Of a stretch of 64,000 bases of DNA, positions 8,331 through 16,853 are shown piece after piece (position 1 is the stretch's first letter; the number at the start of each line of letters is the position of its first letter). Source of the stretch: SHZL01 sp963708905 (GTDB lineage Bacteria; Pseudomonadota; Gammaproteobacteria; Xanthomonadales; SZUA-36). The translations under genes and the position numbers were made by a program. The notes beneath the pieces were generated by a model, which was not told the DNA's origin, did not search any database, and saw nothing but the letters and a program-made list of their open reading frames with translations. The stretch is taken from assembly GCA_963708905.1 (NCBI GenBank), contig CAVPUV010000014.1:22136-86135 (forward strand), given 5' to 3'.

Positions 8331-9551
8331 TCAAGCAGCGTGAACTTTAACCGTCTCGCCGATCGTATTCATGATATGCCGCAGCGCGTCGTAGTCCGGA
8401 TGTCTGACCCGCATCCAGGCATTGGCCATGTAACCGCCTTCGACCGCTTGGGTGGAGGCGCCGGCTGGCGGAAAGTGGGAAGCAACAATCCACTCAGCGT
8501 AGGCTTTGTAAACGGATTCGATACCGGAATAACCGCTAACCCGCCCGTCACAACTGGGTCGCAAGGCAATCATGCCGGCCGAATAACGCCTTGAAGGCGT
8601 GCTTTGCGCGTGGCCGTGCACCAGTGCCGCCGCCCAATCCGCGTACAGGTCGAATTCATTGGCCGCGTTGTACACGTCCCATTGCGCAACGCCTGGGGGT
8701 CGGCAGCCGATCTCGGAAAATTTCAGGCCCCTGGGGCTGGCGAACCATTCCATATGGGTGGCGGATGTGCCGATGCCGAGGATGCGGATCACATCCCGCG
8801 CCATTTGCCTGAGCTCGCGGTAGCCTTCGGCCTCGATGCGGTTGGTGGTGATCATCTGCGGCGAAATCCAGCGTTCGCGCATGGCGATCAGCACATTGGG
8901 ATAGTAATGGGTGATGAATTCGTGGGTGACTTCGCCATTGATGGTGAGGGTATCGAGAAAACCTTCGTGTCCTTCGATGAATTCCTCGATGGCCACTTCA
9001 TCGCCATCGGTCAGGCCGGATTCCACGATAACGTGCTCCAGTTCCTGCGCGTCACGCACTTTCCAGGTGGCGTATGCTCCGGCACCGGAAGGCGGCTTGA
9101 TGATCAGCGGAAATCCCGCGAGCCCGGCAAAATCCCGCGCCGCTTGCGCATCGGCCGCGCGGGTGGAGCGGGCACAGGGAATACCGGCCTGGCGCAGGGC
9201 TTCCTTCATCGCCGGTTTGTCGCGGCACAGGTAGGCAGTACGTACCGATGTTCCGGGGATACCCGCGGCTTCGCGCACCCGGGCCGCCGCCATGATGTGT
9301 GCTTCCACAATGGCTTCCAGACGGTCCACCGGGGTTTTCTTCTGCACCTCCTGAACCGCCTGCAGCAGGGTTGGCTCGTGCACTACCGAGGGCACCTGGA
9401 CATAGTGACTCAGCCACTGCCTGAGCCCGGAAGAAAGGTTTTCCCGTGGGCGTTCACCGATACCGATGACCGTGGCGCCGGCCGCATGCAGGGCGCGCAC
9501 GAACTCCTGCTGGTTATCGGGAAAACAAGGTTCGATGAAAATGATATTCAT
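8331..9551 (-). CDS. ATP-grasp ligase (carboxylate-amine/thiol ligase type), first of two
   Basis: 406 residues with the ATP-grasp layout: a pre-ATP-grasp domain (NIIFIEPCFPDNQQEFVRAL and GATVIGIGERP), a nucleotide-binding lysine in FPLIIKPPSGAGAYATWKV, a hinge acid pair in VAIEEFIEGHEGFLDTL, and metal-ligand acids in ATHMEWF and FSEIGCRPPG. Such proteins activate a carboxylate as acyl-phosphate and join it to an amine or thiol; the substrate cannot be told. It lies directly downstream of glgA, and a second ATP-grasp gene follows 3 kb away, so both probably serve one pathway linked to a glucan or glycoconjugate. Confidence 0.82.
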   Translation of the reverse strand: MNIIFIEPCFPDNQQEFVRALHAAGATVIGIGERPRENLSSGLRQWLSHYVQVPSVVHEPTLLQAVQEVQKKTPVDRLEAIVEAHIMAAARVREAAGIPGTSVRTAYLCRDKPAMKEALRQAGIPCARSTRAADAQAARDFAGLAGFPLIIKPPSGAGAYATWKVRDAQELEHVIVESGLTDGDEVAIEEFIEGHEGFLDTLTINGEVTHEFITHYYPNVLIAMRERWISPQMITTNRIEAEGYRELRQMARDVIRILGIGTSATHMEWFASPRGLKFSEIGCRPPGVAQWDVYNAANEFDLYADWAAALVHGHAQSTPSRRYSAGMIALRPSCDGRVSGYSGIESVYKAYAEWIVASHFPPAGASTQAVEGGYMANAWMRVRHPDYDALRHIMNTIGETVKVHAA

Positions 9552-9583
9552 GATGGATTCCGGGCGCGTTGCCGAAGTTTGTT

Positions 9584-11050
9584 CTAATGCGTAACGAGAC
9601 GTTGAAACAGGTCGACATAAACCTGCCCCTGCCGTTCCCAGGAGTAGTCCATCCTCATGCCGTTGCGTCTCAGTTTGCCCCAGGTTTTTTTATCCTGATA
9701 CAGGTCCAGCGCCGTGTTCAGCGCCCAGTCCAGCGCGAGGTCATTGAAATCATTGAACACGATACCCGTGCCCTTGCCGCTGGCCGGCTCGAACAGGGAT
9801 ACCGAATCGGCCAGCCCGCCGGTGCGGCGTACGATGGGGACCGTACCATAGCGCAGACTGTACATCTGGTTCAGCCCGCATGGCTCGAAACGGGAAGGCA
9901 TCAGGAACAGGTCGCTGCCGGCTTCTATCCAGTGCGCCAGGCGATTGTTGAAGCCGAGGTAGAAGCACACGCGGTCACGGTGGTGCTGCTGCAACCAGCT
10001 GAAAAACTGCTCGTAACGCGGCTCGCCGCTGCCCAGGACAGCCAGTGCGAAACGCCGCTGCTGCAACAGTTCAGGCACCACTTTCTGCACCAGCTCAATG
10101 CCTTTCTGATAGGTCAAGCGGGTGACCATGCTGATCAGGGGCATATCGTCGCTGGCATCGAGCTGCAGTTCCTGCATCAGCGCCAGCTTGTTTTTCTTTT
10201 TGCCGGAAATGCGCCGGCTGTCGTAAAAATATGGAATCAGCATGTCATTGCCCGGGTTCCATTCCGTGTAATCCACCCCATTGAGAACGCCTACCAGCGA
10301 ATCGCGCCGCTGCAGCAGCAGGTCCTGCAAGCCCATGCCGTATTCAGGGCTGAGGATTTCCTGTGCATAGGTCGGGCTGACGGTGGTGAGCAGATCGGCG
10401 TGCAAGATACCCGTTTTCAGAAAGTTGACCCGGCCCAGCGCCAGGTCTTCCTGGTGCAGCCGTTCTTGCGCGTCCAGCAGTCCCATTTCGTGCACAATGC
10501 CGGCATGGAAAATTCCCTGGTAGCCGATATTGTGGATGGTCAGCACGGTGCGGGTGCGGGCAAACAACTGGTCCCAGGCATAACGCGCGCGCAGGTACAG
10601 CGGCACCAGTGCTGTGTGCCAGTCGTGGCAATGGAAAATATCCGGCGCGAATCCCATGTGCTGGCACATTTCAATCGCCGCGCGGGACAGCAGGATGAAG
10701 CGCAGATGTTCATCACCGTCGTTGCTGTATATACCGGGCCGGTTATACAGTTCCGGGCAGCGCAACAGGTAAATTTTCAGCTGGCCGCCGGGCAGTGTCG
10801 CGGTGTCGATCGAGTAGAAAAAATGCTGCTGCCCCAGTTGCAGGGACTGGTTCTGCAGGAAGTGGACCGGGCTGACGTCCAGCGCAGCGGTGTCGATGGC
10901 GGAGTAGAACGGAATCAGTACGCGGATGTCGTGTCCCTGGCAGTCAAGATAGGCCGACAGGGCGGCGGTCACATCCGCCAGCCCGCCGGTCTTGGCCAAC
11001 GGCGCCAACTCCGAGCTTACCAGGCAGATGTTCAGTGAATGTTCAGCCAT
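9584..11050 (-). CDS. glgA: Glycogen synthase (ADP-glucose glucosyltransferase, GT5)
   Basis: 488 residues, standard length for bacterial GlgA. The N-terminal nucleotide-sugar motif KTGGLADV begins at Lys20, the acceptor-side region reads FHCHDWHTALVPLYLR, and the C-terminal GT-B domain has PSRFEPCGLNQMYSLRYGT with RRTGGLADSV. The enzyme elongates alpha-1,4-glucan from ADP-glucose in the cytosol. No branching enzyme, phosphorylase or debranching gene is nearby, and the adjacent glgC is only a relic, so ADP-glucose must come from elsewhere or the gene serves another glucosyl transfer. It sits in one direction with UbiX, FMN-protein and ATP-grasp genes at spacings under 35 nt. Confidence 0.93.
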   Translation of the reverse strand: MAEHSLNICLVSSELAPLAKTGGLADVTAALSAYLDCQGHDIRVLIPFYSAIDTAALDVSPVHFLQNQSLQLGQQHFFYSIDTATLPGGQLKIYLLRCPELYNRPGIYSNDGDEHLRFILLSRAAIEMCQHMGFAPDIFHCHDWHTALVPLYLRARYAWDQLFARTRTVLTIHNIGYQGIFHAGIVHEMGLLDAQERLHQEDLALGRVNFLKTGILHADLLTTVSPTYAQEILSPEYGMGLQDLLLQRRDSLVGVLNGVDYTEWNPGNDMLIPYFYDSRRISGKKKNKLALMQELQLDASDDMPLISMVTRLTYQKGIELVQKVVPELLQQRRFALAVLGSGEPRYEQFFSWLQQHHRDRVCFYLGFNNRLAHWIEAGSDLFLMPSRFEPCGLNQMYSLRYGTVPIVRRTGGLADSVSLFEPASGKGTGIVFNDFNDLALDWALNTALDLYQDKKTWGKLRRNGMRMDYSWERQGQVYVDLFQRLVTH

Positions 11051-11057
11051 GCGGGTG

Positions 11058-11555
11058 TCAATATCCTGGTCTTTGCTTCAAGCGAATTTCGGTTTTGTGG
11101 CCGAAACCCCTGGCGTTGTCGATGAGCCGGATCCAGTGCGGGCGTAGTTGAAAAAACGGCGTGTTTTTAAGACGATCCGCAAGAATCCTTTCCTCTGCAT
11201 CTGCGGAATGTTCCATCACTGTAGCCAGGAAAGGAAATTTCTCAATATAGCAGCGATCGGCCCTGGGAAAATCGTGGCCACTGACCTCACTGCAGGAACC
11301 CGATATTTGCAGGCCGCGAAGTGATTTCCAGTCCTGTCCATCGTTATGTATGGTTGCCGCAAGTTCAGGAAGTACTGCCAGGTCCTGCATATGCCGGGTT
11401 TTGGGATCGGACTTGAAATAAAGCGTAAGGCCGGCATCGTGTGCATAAAACACTGCCGCTGCCCAGGGGCCATCGCTGCCACAAGTGGCGAGCGTCATGG
11501 TGTTGTGACAGGCGAGGTAGCTTTCAATGAGGCGCCTGTCGTCCCAATCGGTCAT
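11058..11555 (-). CDS. Pyridoxamine-5'-phosphate-oxidase-like FMN-binding protein
   Basis: 165 residues of the split-barrel flavin-binding fold: TMTLATCGSDGPWAAAVFYA (first strands), LYFKSDPKTRHMQDL (FMN phosphate contacts), and LRGLQISGSCSEV. The length and motifs fit the general PNPOx-like/YhbP-type proteins and not PdxH itself. The start overlaps the UbiX stop by 4 nt (ATGA), so the two are translationally coupled; a flavin-related task together with UbiX, which makes prenylated FMN, is conceivable but unproven. Confidence 0.8.
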   Translation of the reverse strand: MTDWDDRRLIESYLACHNTMTLATCGSDGPWAAAVFYAHDAGLTLYFKSDPKTRHMQDLAVLPELAATIHNDGQDWKSLRGLQISGSCSEVSGHDFPRADRCYIEKFPFLATVMEHSADAEERILADRLKNTPFFQLRPHWIRLIDNARGFGHKTEIRLKQRPGY

Positions 11556-12121
11556 GGCGGTGGGCCTTGCCAGCGCTTGACCGTGCCGGTGTCCAGACCA
11601 AACAAATCCAGAATACGGCCTACTGAATGATTGACGATATCATCCACTGACTCAGGTTTGTTATAAAACGCCGGCATGGGTGGCGCTATGACAGCGCCTA
11701 ATTGAGAGGCCTCATACAGCAGCTTGCAATGCCCGGTGTGTAATGGGGATTCCCGCGGCATCAACACCAGCAAGCGGCGTTCCTTCAGCACCACGTCCGC
11801 TGCCCGGACCAGTAAATTGTCGGCGTGGGAATGAGTGATACCTGATAGCGTTTTCATTGAGCATGGGGCGATGACCATTCCAGCGGTTTTAAAGGAGCCT
11901 GATGAGACGCTGGCCCCCAGGTTGCTGTTGGAATAGACAACATCAGCCAGTTCTTTGACTTCTTCCAGGCTGAAATTTGTTTCATATGCGATGGTCAGGC
12001 TCGCTCCCTTGGAGATGATCAAGTGGGTTTCCGCCTGCCTCGTGCTACGCAGTGCCTCAAGCAGGCGAATCCCGTATATCGCACCGCTTGCCCCTGATAT
12101 TCCCACAATAATTCTCAGCAT
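11552..12121 (-). CDS. ubiX: UbiX-family flavin prenyltransferase
   Basis: 189 residues from the ATG at 12121, chosen because GGGAG lies about 10 nt upstream; a longer reading to 12151 lacks a ribosome-binding site. The Rossmann-like start RIIVGISGASGAIYGIRLLE, the SVSSGSFKTAGMVIAPCSM segment and VLMPRESPLHTGH are diagnostic for UbiX/Pad1, which attaches dimethylallyl to FMN to make the prenyl-FMN cofactor of UbiD-type decarboxylases. No ubiD is visible in the window. It is normally a housekeeping gene for ubiquinone synthesis, so its place in this cluster may be incidental. Confidence 0.92.
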   Translation of the reverse strand: MLRIIVGISGASGAIYGIRLLEALRSTRQAETHLIISKGASLTIAYETNFSLEEVKELADVVYSNSNLGASVSSGSFKTAGMVIAPCSMKTLSGITHSHADNLLVRAADVVLKERRLLVLMPRESPLHTGHCKLLYEASQLGAVIAPPMPAFYNKPESVDDIVNHSVGRILDLFGLDTGTVKRWQGPPP

Positions 12122-12200
12122 CGCTCTTACTCCCAGGTTTGGCATTTGCAATCCATTCTATTATCAATCACTGATCCAGTTTTCGGAAATTGCTGGAGGT

Positions 12201-12695
12201 TCAGGCGTAATCCGCCAGGTACTTGGGCAGCATGGCGCGCCAGGTGATCCAGTCGTGGTGCCACTCGGGACCCCAGACATCAACACGGTTGGGAATGCTC
12301 CTGGCGCCCAGCACCGAGGCCATGCGCCAGGATTCGCCGATGGATGCGCCCGTGGCGATGATTTCGATGCCGGGGCTGCTGCAGTCCTGACGGATGGCAG
12401 GGACGATTTCGGAATAAATCATGGCATCGAACCTGTTCTGCAGATGCGCGCAGAATTCCGCCGAATGCTGGCGGGAGATCCAGGCCTTGCCGGCAATCGA
12501 ATCGGTGGAATACACCTTGATGCGCCCACTTTCAATCAAGGGCATCATGGCGCCGATCAGGTGAAACCGCTCCACTTCCTCGGCATCGCCGCCGGCGGTG
12601 GGAAAAAGCAGCACCGGGGTGCCGAAGTGGCCCCAGCGGACCAGCTGGATCTCCTGTTCGACACGCGCCGAGTGCCAGCGGAACAGGTCTTTCAC
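12201..12695 (-). CDS. Esterase-like protein with an apparent internal deletion
   Basis: 164 residues from GTG at 12695, which overlaps the upstream ATP-grasp stop as GTGA with a purine-rich GGAAGGGCCGGG before it. The N-terminal part (HFGTPVLLFPTAGGDAEEVE) and C-terminal part (IPNRVDVWGPEWHHDWITW) match the small putative-esterase family often found beside ATP-grasp genes. Members I recall are near 235 residues with a nucleophile elbow GxSxG followed by about 60-70 residues. Here EIIATGASIG runs straight into ESWRMASVLGARSIP, so the segment holding the rest of the fold core appears deleted in frame. It is probably non-functional or strongly altered. Confidence 0.65.
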   Translation of the reverse strand: MKDLFRWHSARVEQEIQLVRWGHFGTPVLLFPTAGGDAEEVERFHLIGAMMPLIESGRIKVYSTDSIAGKAWISRQHSAEFCAHLQNRFDAMIYSEIVPAIRQDCSSPGIEIIATGASIGESWRMASVLGARSIPNRVDVWGPEWHHDWITWRAMLPKYLADYA

Positions 12696-13933
12696 GAACC
12701 CGGCCCTTCCAGCCTCCGCCACTGCTGCACGCGGCCCCAGAACAGTTCGGTAAAGGTTTCGACTTCGCCGGCCGGGAACAGCGCAGTGACTTTTTGCCGG
12801 ATGGCGTCGCGCGCGGTAGCGGTGGCGAAAAACCGGTTTGCCGCCTGGTCCAGTTGCGCCAGGTGGGTGGCACAGAAGCTTTCGAAGGCATCTACATCAA
12901 AATGGCGCCTTGCCAGTTCGACGTAGCCCGCCAGTTTTTCCCCGAAGGAAATATCCTGGCCGGCGATGGCGAAGTACGCATGCCAGTCGAGGTTGGTTTT
13001 CATGCGCCGCCGGGTAACCGCGCAGAAGATCGACCAACGCAGGTTGGCCTTGATCAACCAGGGAAAATGGTAGTGCAGTGAGGTCACCTGTGAATCCGGG
13101 CAGGCGTTGGCGAAATCGATGGGATGCCAAATTCCGTCCTGGCGCAGCGCCTCGCAGGAGTTGAAGTCCCAGCCAAAAAAAGCATTGATGACCAGGGTCA
13201 TGTCGGCCAGCTGCCGGGCCTGGCCCGGCGGCAGGAAATTCTGTTCCATGCGGTAGCGATCGTGCAACGGCGCGCCCGGGTCGTAATTGACCAGGCGGAA
13301 CTGCGGCCCGAGGCCGATACAGCGCACGAAGGCATCATTGGGCAGCACGCCCTTTTGCAGGTTCATGACGCGGGTTCCGCTGAGCTCATAAGCCGCCAGC
13401 AACTCCTGGCGGTCATGGATGGCGGTTACGCCGACCCAGGCGCCGCCGTCGTAAGGTTTCATATACAGCGGATAACCGATGCGGTCGCCGATGGCCCCCA
13501 GGTCAAACAACCTGGCGTAGCGCGACAAGGTGGGTTGCAGGTCGGCCGAGTTCTCATATTCCTTGGGCGGAATCATCCACGTGTCGGGTACCGGGAAACC
13601 CAGGCGCATCATGGCTGCATACGTGGTCTGCTTTTCCATCGATTGCAGCGACCAGGGATTATTGAACACGTACAGGTCATTGACCAGTACGGCTTTCTTG
13701 ATCCACTCGCGCGAGGTGTGATACCAGTGCGTCAGCCGGTCGATGACGACATCGTAGGAGCAAGCCTGGCGCAAATCGAAGGGCTCGATATGGACGCGTT
13801 CCGATTCGATGCTGATGGTATTGCCGCCTATGGACAGGCGCAGATCGAGTTGCTTGAGCAGGGCCTCGTAGCAAATGGGCCAGCAGATGTCGGCACCCAA
13901 CGAAAGACCGATTCTGCGCGTGCTGTGTGCCAC
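12692..13933 (-). CDS. ATP-grasp ligase-like protein, second of two
   Basis: 413 residues. The N-terminal half resembles a pre-ATP-grasp domain (IGLSLGADICWPICYEALL), the middle has the lysine-bearing IGYPLYMKPYDGGAWVGV and a nucleotide-binding LQKGVLPNDAFVRCIGLGP, and acids in DFNSCEAL and HPIDFANACPD sit where Mg ligands are expected. The last 120 residues are helical. It starts with GTG at 13933, with AGGA 7 nt upstream. It is only distantly similar to the ATP-grasp at 8331, so the two probably use different substrates. It is followed by an overlapping esterase gene, the usual partner of this family as I recall it. Confidence 0.75.
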   Translation of the reverse strand: MAHSTRRIGLSLGADICWPICYEALLKQLDLRLSIGGNTISIESERVHIEPFDLRQACSYDVVIDRLTHWYHTSREWIKKAVLVNDLYVFNNPWSLQSMEKQTTYAAMMRLGFPVPDTWMIPPKEYENSADLQPTLSRYARLFDLGAIGDRIGYPLYMKPYDGGAWVGVTAIHDRQELLAAYELSGTRVMNLQKGVLPNDAFVRCIGLGPQFRLVNYDPGAPLHDRYRMEQNFLPPGQARQLADMTLVINAFFGWDFNSCEALRQDGIWHPIDFANACPDSQVTSLHYHFPWLIKANLRWSIFCAVTRRRMKTNLDWHAYFAIAGQDISFGEKLAGYVELARRHFDVDAFESFCATHLAQLDQAANRFFATATARDAIRQKVTALFPAGEVETFTELFWGRVQQWRRLEGPGS

Positions 13934-13970
13934 TGGCTTGTCCTGGGCTGTGTGGGACTGCCAATGATAC

Positions 13971-13990
13971 GTATTTCTTATAAAAAATAC
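13971..13990. promoter_or_regulatory. A+T-rich inverted repeat in the divergent promoter region
   Basis: GTATTT and AAATAC flank a short A+T core in the 108-bp space between the divergent ATP-grasp and metallo-hydrolase genes. The core contains TATAAA-like sequence. This fits a promoter or operator but neither a -35 nor a start site can be fixed. Confidence 0.3.
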
Positions 13991-14041
13991 CCGTGCCGGG
14001 CCAATGTATCATCTGCAAGGGAGTTTGGTAATGTAACCACT

Positions 14042-15022
14042 ATGACCGCCACACTAAAGCGCCTGTTACATATCGACGCAATCAAGGTCCTGGCCCTGTT
14101 GCCGGTACTATTGCTCGCCCCTTGGGCGGCATCTGCCGCAGACCTGGCCACTTTCTGTGAACGCCTGCCGCGACCAGCCTATGCCGCGCTTGCCAAGCAT
14201 GCGGCCAGCAACGACTGGTTTGAGGTCTACGAGGTGGAATCCGGCATATTCGCCATCTACGAGCCTTTTCAGTGGCAGGAGGTTATTTCCTACCTGATCA
14301 TCGGCACCGGCTCAGCCCTGCTTTTCGACACCGGCAACGGCATGGGTAACATCAAGGCTGTCGTTGATCAGCTGACCGACAAGCCAGTCACGGTGCTCAA
14401 CTCCCACACCCACTTTGATCACATTGGCGGTAATTACCAGTTTGACAGGATTCTGTCGGTCTCGACGGCCTTTTCCATCGCCAACAGTCACGGCCTGGCC
14501 AATGACACGGTGACTGTGGAGGCCTCACCGCAGGCGCTGTGCAAGGGCTTGCCCGCGGGCGTCACCCAGGCCGGTCACCGCATCAGACCCTTCACCATTA
14601 CCGCCACGGTCAGGGAAGGCGATATCATCGACCTGGGCAACCGTAAACTGGAAATTCTGCAGGTCCCCGGTCATACCGACGATGCCATTGCCCTGCTGGA
14701 CCGGGAGGCCGGATTGCTGTGGTCCGGTGACACGTTCTACGAGGGGCCCATCTGGTTGTACGCCCCTGAAACCGACCTTGCCGCCTACCGGCAATCTATC
14801 GCCCGTCTGGCGGCGCTCGCCCCGCAGCTGAAAGCCGTGTTGCCCGCCCATAACACGCCGAAAGCCGCTCCCGCCCTGCTGCTGGCAGCACAGAAGGCGT
14901 TCGATGTAGTGCTGCAAGGCAAAGCCACCCCGCTGCCAACCTGGGAAGGCGTCGTGACCTTCGAGTTCGAGGGTTTCGGGTTTCTCATGCGGGCAGACTA
15001 CACCACGATTCCGCAGCATTAG
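14042..15022 (+). CDS. Secreted metallo-beta-lactamase-fold hydrolase
   Basis: 326 residues with an N-terminal signal peptide (about residues 1-34, LLLAPWAASAAD). The metal-binding motif HTHFDHIGG is intact, followed by the later His in VPGHTDDA, the Asp in LLWSGDTFYEGP and the His in VLPAHNTP, so a binuclear zinc site is expected. It probably acts in the periplasm; substrates of such proteins range from lactams to lactones and thioesters, and none is indicated. The open frame extends further upstream but the signal peptide fixes this ATG. It breaks the run of leftward ATP-grasp/esterase genes together with hicBA. Confidence 0.85.
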   Translation: MTATLKRLLHIDAIKVLALLPVLLLAPWAASAADLATFCERLPRPAYAALAKHAASNDWFEVYEVESGIFAIYEPFQWQEVISYLIIGTGSALLFDTGNGMGNIKAVVDQLTDKPVTVLNSHTHFDHIGGNYQFDRILSVSTAFSIANSHGLANDTVTVEASPQALCKGLPAGVTQAGHRIRPFTITATVREGDIIDLGNRKLEILQVPGHTDDAIALLDREAGLLWSGDTFYEGPIWLYAPETDLAAYRQSIARLAALAPQLKAVLPAHNTPKAAPALLLAAQKAFDVVLQGKATPLPTWEGVVTFEFEGFGFLMRADYTTIPQH

Positions 15023-15051
15023 ACTCCTCGGCTCCTCGCCGGCATCAACGA

Positions 15052-15080
15052 TTGCTTATCACAGAGCATGGATTGATAAT
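15052..15080 (+). promoter_or_regulatory. Sigma-70-type promoter of hicBA
   Basis: TTGCTT (15052-15057) and GATAAT (15075-15080) are separated by exactly 17 nt and lie 31 nt before the hicB ATG, which has GGAG 8 nt upstream. This is read by eye only. Confidence 0.5.
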
Positions 15081-15111
15081 CACATTTTCCTTGCAGTTTT
15101 GGAGCCTGGTG

Positions 15112-15321
15112 ATGAAAATCTACTCAGCGGTAATTCAACGATGCCCACAAACTGGCCTGTTCGTCGGTTTTGTTCCCGGTTTCCCCGGCGCCCACTCCCA
15201 GGGGGAAACACTGGATGAAGTCAACCGCAATTTGCACGATGTTATTACCATGCTTCTGGAAGACGGCGAACCCAAGCTTGAGTCCGAGTTTGTTGGGGTC
15301 CAAAACGTAGCCATTGCTTGA
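15112..15321 (+). CDS. hicB: HicB-family antitoxin
   Basis: 69 residues forming the partial RNase-H-like HicB domain: YSAVIQRCPQTGLFVGFVPG, then GAHSQGETLDEVNRNLHDVI and a C-terminal EFVGVQNVAIA. The start at 15112 is chosen for its GGAG ribosome-binding site; a longer frame to 15052 overlaps the promoter. It neutralises the HicA toxin encoded 3 nt downstream. There is no obvious separate DNA-binding domain, which is common in short HicBs of the antitoxin-first arrangement. Confidence 0.88.
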   Translation: MKIYSAVIQRCPQTGLFVGFVPGFPGAHSQGETLDEVNRNLHDVITMLLEDGEPKLESEFVGVQNVAIA

Positions 15322-15324
15322 ATT

Positions 15325-15549
15325 ATGGGCAACATTCCCGTCCTCAAGCCCCATGAAGTCATCGCCATCCTGATCAAACTCGGTTTCACCGAAGTCCGCC
15401 AACGCGGATCGCACAAACAATTCCGCGATAGCGCAGGCCGTTGCACAACGGTTCCATTTCATCAAGGTCGGGATCTCTCCCCAATCCTGCTCCGTCAAAT
15501 AGCCAAAGATATCGGGCTCGCGCTTGATGAGTTGCTAAAGCATAGATAG
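15325..15549 (+). CDS. hicA: HicA-family mRNA interferase toxin
   Basis: 74 residues, full length for HicA. The dsRBD-like fold carries the catalytic His in RQRGSHKQF, preceded by KPHEVIAILIKLGFTEV and followed by PFHQGRDLSPILLRQIAKDI. It cleaves mRNA when free of HicB. Antitoxin-toxin order and a 3-nt gap indicate an operon. It looks intact. Confidence 0.92.
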   Translation: MGNIPVLKPHEVIAILIKLGFTEVRQRGSHKQFRDSAGRCTTVPFHQGRDLSPILLRQIAKDIGLALDELLKHR

Positions 15550-15716
15550 CAACCGGCAATGACAATCTCCATTGGTTTCTCGGTGTCCTCGATCTTGAGC
15601 AACCGCTCCACCATCGTGTCTTCCTCAGCGCCGGTCTCATGTGGAATCCACCTGCAAGATTTTGTCCCTTGAACGCCCGTCGAAGAACTTTTCCGATTGG
15701 ATCTGTGCCCCGTACT
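15550..15716. other. Intergenic region after hicA, no gene recognised
   Basis: On the minus strand short frames are open here (for example one starting SKVRGTDPIGKVLRRAF), but none matches a family that I know and they overlap hicA. It may be a junction of inserted DNA. Confidence 0.4.
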
Positions 15717-16853
15717 TTACTCATAAACCATCCACAGCGGTCCAGGGAACAACCAGCTCAGACCCTGCCGCAGCCGGTCGCGCCAGTTTTCCCAGTTGTG
15801 GGCGTCACGGGCTTCCTCGAAATTGACCTGCATGCCCTGAGCCTGCAGCAGGGGAACCAGGGAACGGTTTTCGTAAATCAGCGATTCATAGATGCCGCAA
15901 CTCATGTAGATCTTTTCCGCCAGCGCAAAAGGATTGCCGCGGAATTCATTGACGAAGCGCACCACCGGGTCGAACACCGGGCCTTTCTGGTGATGGCCCA
16001 GGTCGCTGAAGGCGAAGGAACCGGATTGCAACAGCAATTGGCCGAACAGGTGTGGATAGCGGCTGGCGGCGTGCAGGGCGGCGACGCCTCCCAGGCTGGC
16101 GCCCGCCAGGCCGCGCGCGGCGCCGTCGTCAAGCAGGGGAAATTTTGCCGCTACTGCCGGCAACAGTTCTGCGCCGAGAAAACGGGCGTGCCGCTCATCG
16201 CCGGTATACTCGGTCAGGCGTTCGGGAGACTGGGTCAGGGCGACGATCATGGCGGGAATTTCCTGGCGGTGAATCAGGTTGTCCAGCACGGTCTGCAGGT
16301 CAGCGTAATGCAGGTAATCCAGCCCATCGTGCACCACCAGCAAGGGATAAGTGCGGCTACGGCGGAACCTGGCAGGCAGGTAAACATGCAATTCGCGCTG
16401 CTGCTGGAATGCCTGGCTGTGCACGTCCAGCGTGGTCAAAATACCTTGACAGGCTTCGCTGTCGGGCAAGGTCCAGCCGGGGCGTTCGTAGCCAAAACCC
16501 TGGCACACGGAATTGGCGCCAAAAGGATCATGTGCCAGTACCCCGTTCAGTTGGTCCACCACGAGATGGTGCTGTCCATCCCTGACTACTTCGAACTTGT
16601 ATTCGAAGCGTGAGTTGTCGGGCAACTCCATGGTCAGGGCCCACAGATCGCTGCCCTCGAGTGACTGCAGCGCTTGTGCGGTACTCAAGCCCGAAATCCA
16701 GCGCCGCAACAGGACTTCGTCCGCCACGCCGCGATAAACAAAAGTGACGTTGCCCGGCTGCACCAGTGGAAACGCGTTTTGCTCAATGAAGCTGTCCACT
16801 TCCGCAGCGGTGGGGACATCATGCCGGTACAGGGCCTCGATCAGTGGGTTCAT
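15717..16853 (-). CDS. Enterochelin-esterase-like alpha/beta hydrolase
   Basis: 378 residues. An N-terminal beta-rich domain (about 30-130, VTFVYRGVADEVLLRRW) precedes an esterase-D/Fes-type hydrolase domain with YPLLVVHDGLDYL, nucleophile elbow GLAGASLGGVAAL and catalytic His in EARDAHNWENW. The layout is that of Fes/IroD and GlgA-associated esterases. Its start overlaps the stop of the S51-like gene upstream (ATGA), so they are coupled. By context it hydrolyses an ester in the product of the ATP-grasp enzymes, not necessarily a siderophore, as no siderophore genes are present. Confidence 0.82.
   Translation of the reverse strand: MNPLIEALYRHDVPTAAEVDSFIEQNAFPLVQPGNVTFVYRGVADEVLLRRWISGLSTAQALQSLEGSDLWALTMELPDNSRFEYKFEVVRDGQHHLVVDQLNGVLAHDPFGANSVCQGFGYERPGWTLPDSEACQGILTTLDVHSQAFQQQRELHVYLPARFRRSRTYPLLVVHDGLDYLHYADLQTVLDNLIHRQEIPAMIVALTQSPERLTEYTGDERHARFLGAELLPAVAAKFPLLDDGAARGLAGASLGGVAALHAASRYPHLFGQLLLQSGSFAFSDLGHHQKGPVFDPVVRFVNEFRGNPFALAEKIYMSCGIYESLIYENRSLVPLLQAQGMQVNFEEARDAHNWENWRDRLRQGLSWLFPGPLWMVYE

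Noticed and set aside
9569..11038. A 489-codon open frame on the plus strand opposite glgA
   Set aside because: It is the antisense shadow of a clear glycogen synthase gene; its translation is low-complexity with no family motif.
13124..14041. N-terminal extension of the metallo-hydrolase frame by about 300 residues
   Set aside because: It lies antisense to the ATP-grasp gene, and a signal peptide begins exactly at 14042, so the extension is a chance open frame.
15550..15724. Short minus-strand frame starting SKVRGTDPIGK as a transposase or regulator relic
   Set aside because: It overlaps hicA antisense, has no ribosome-binding site and no family resemblance that I can defend.
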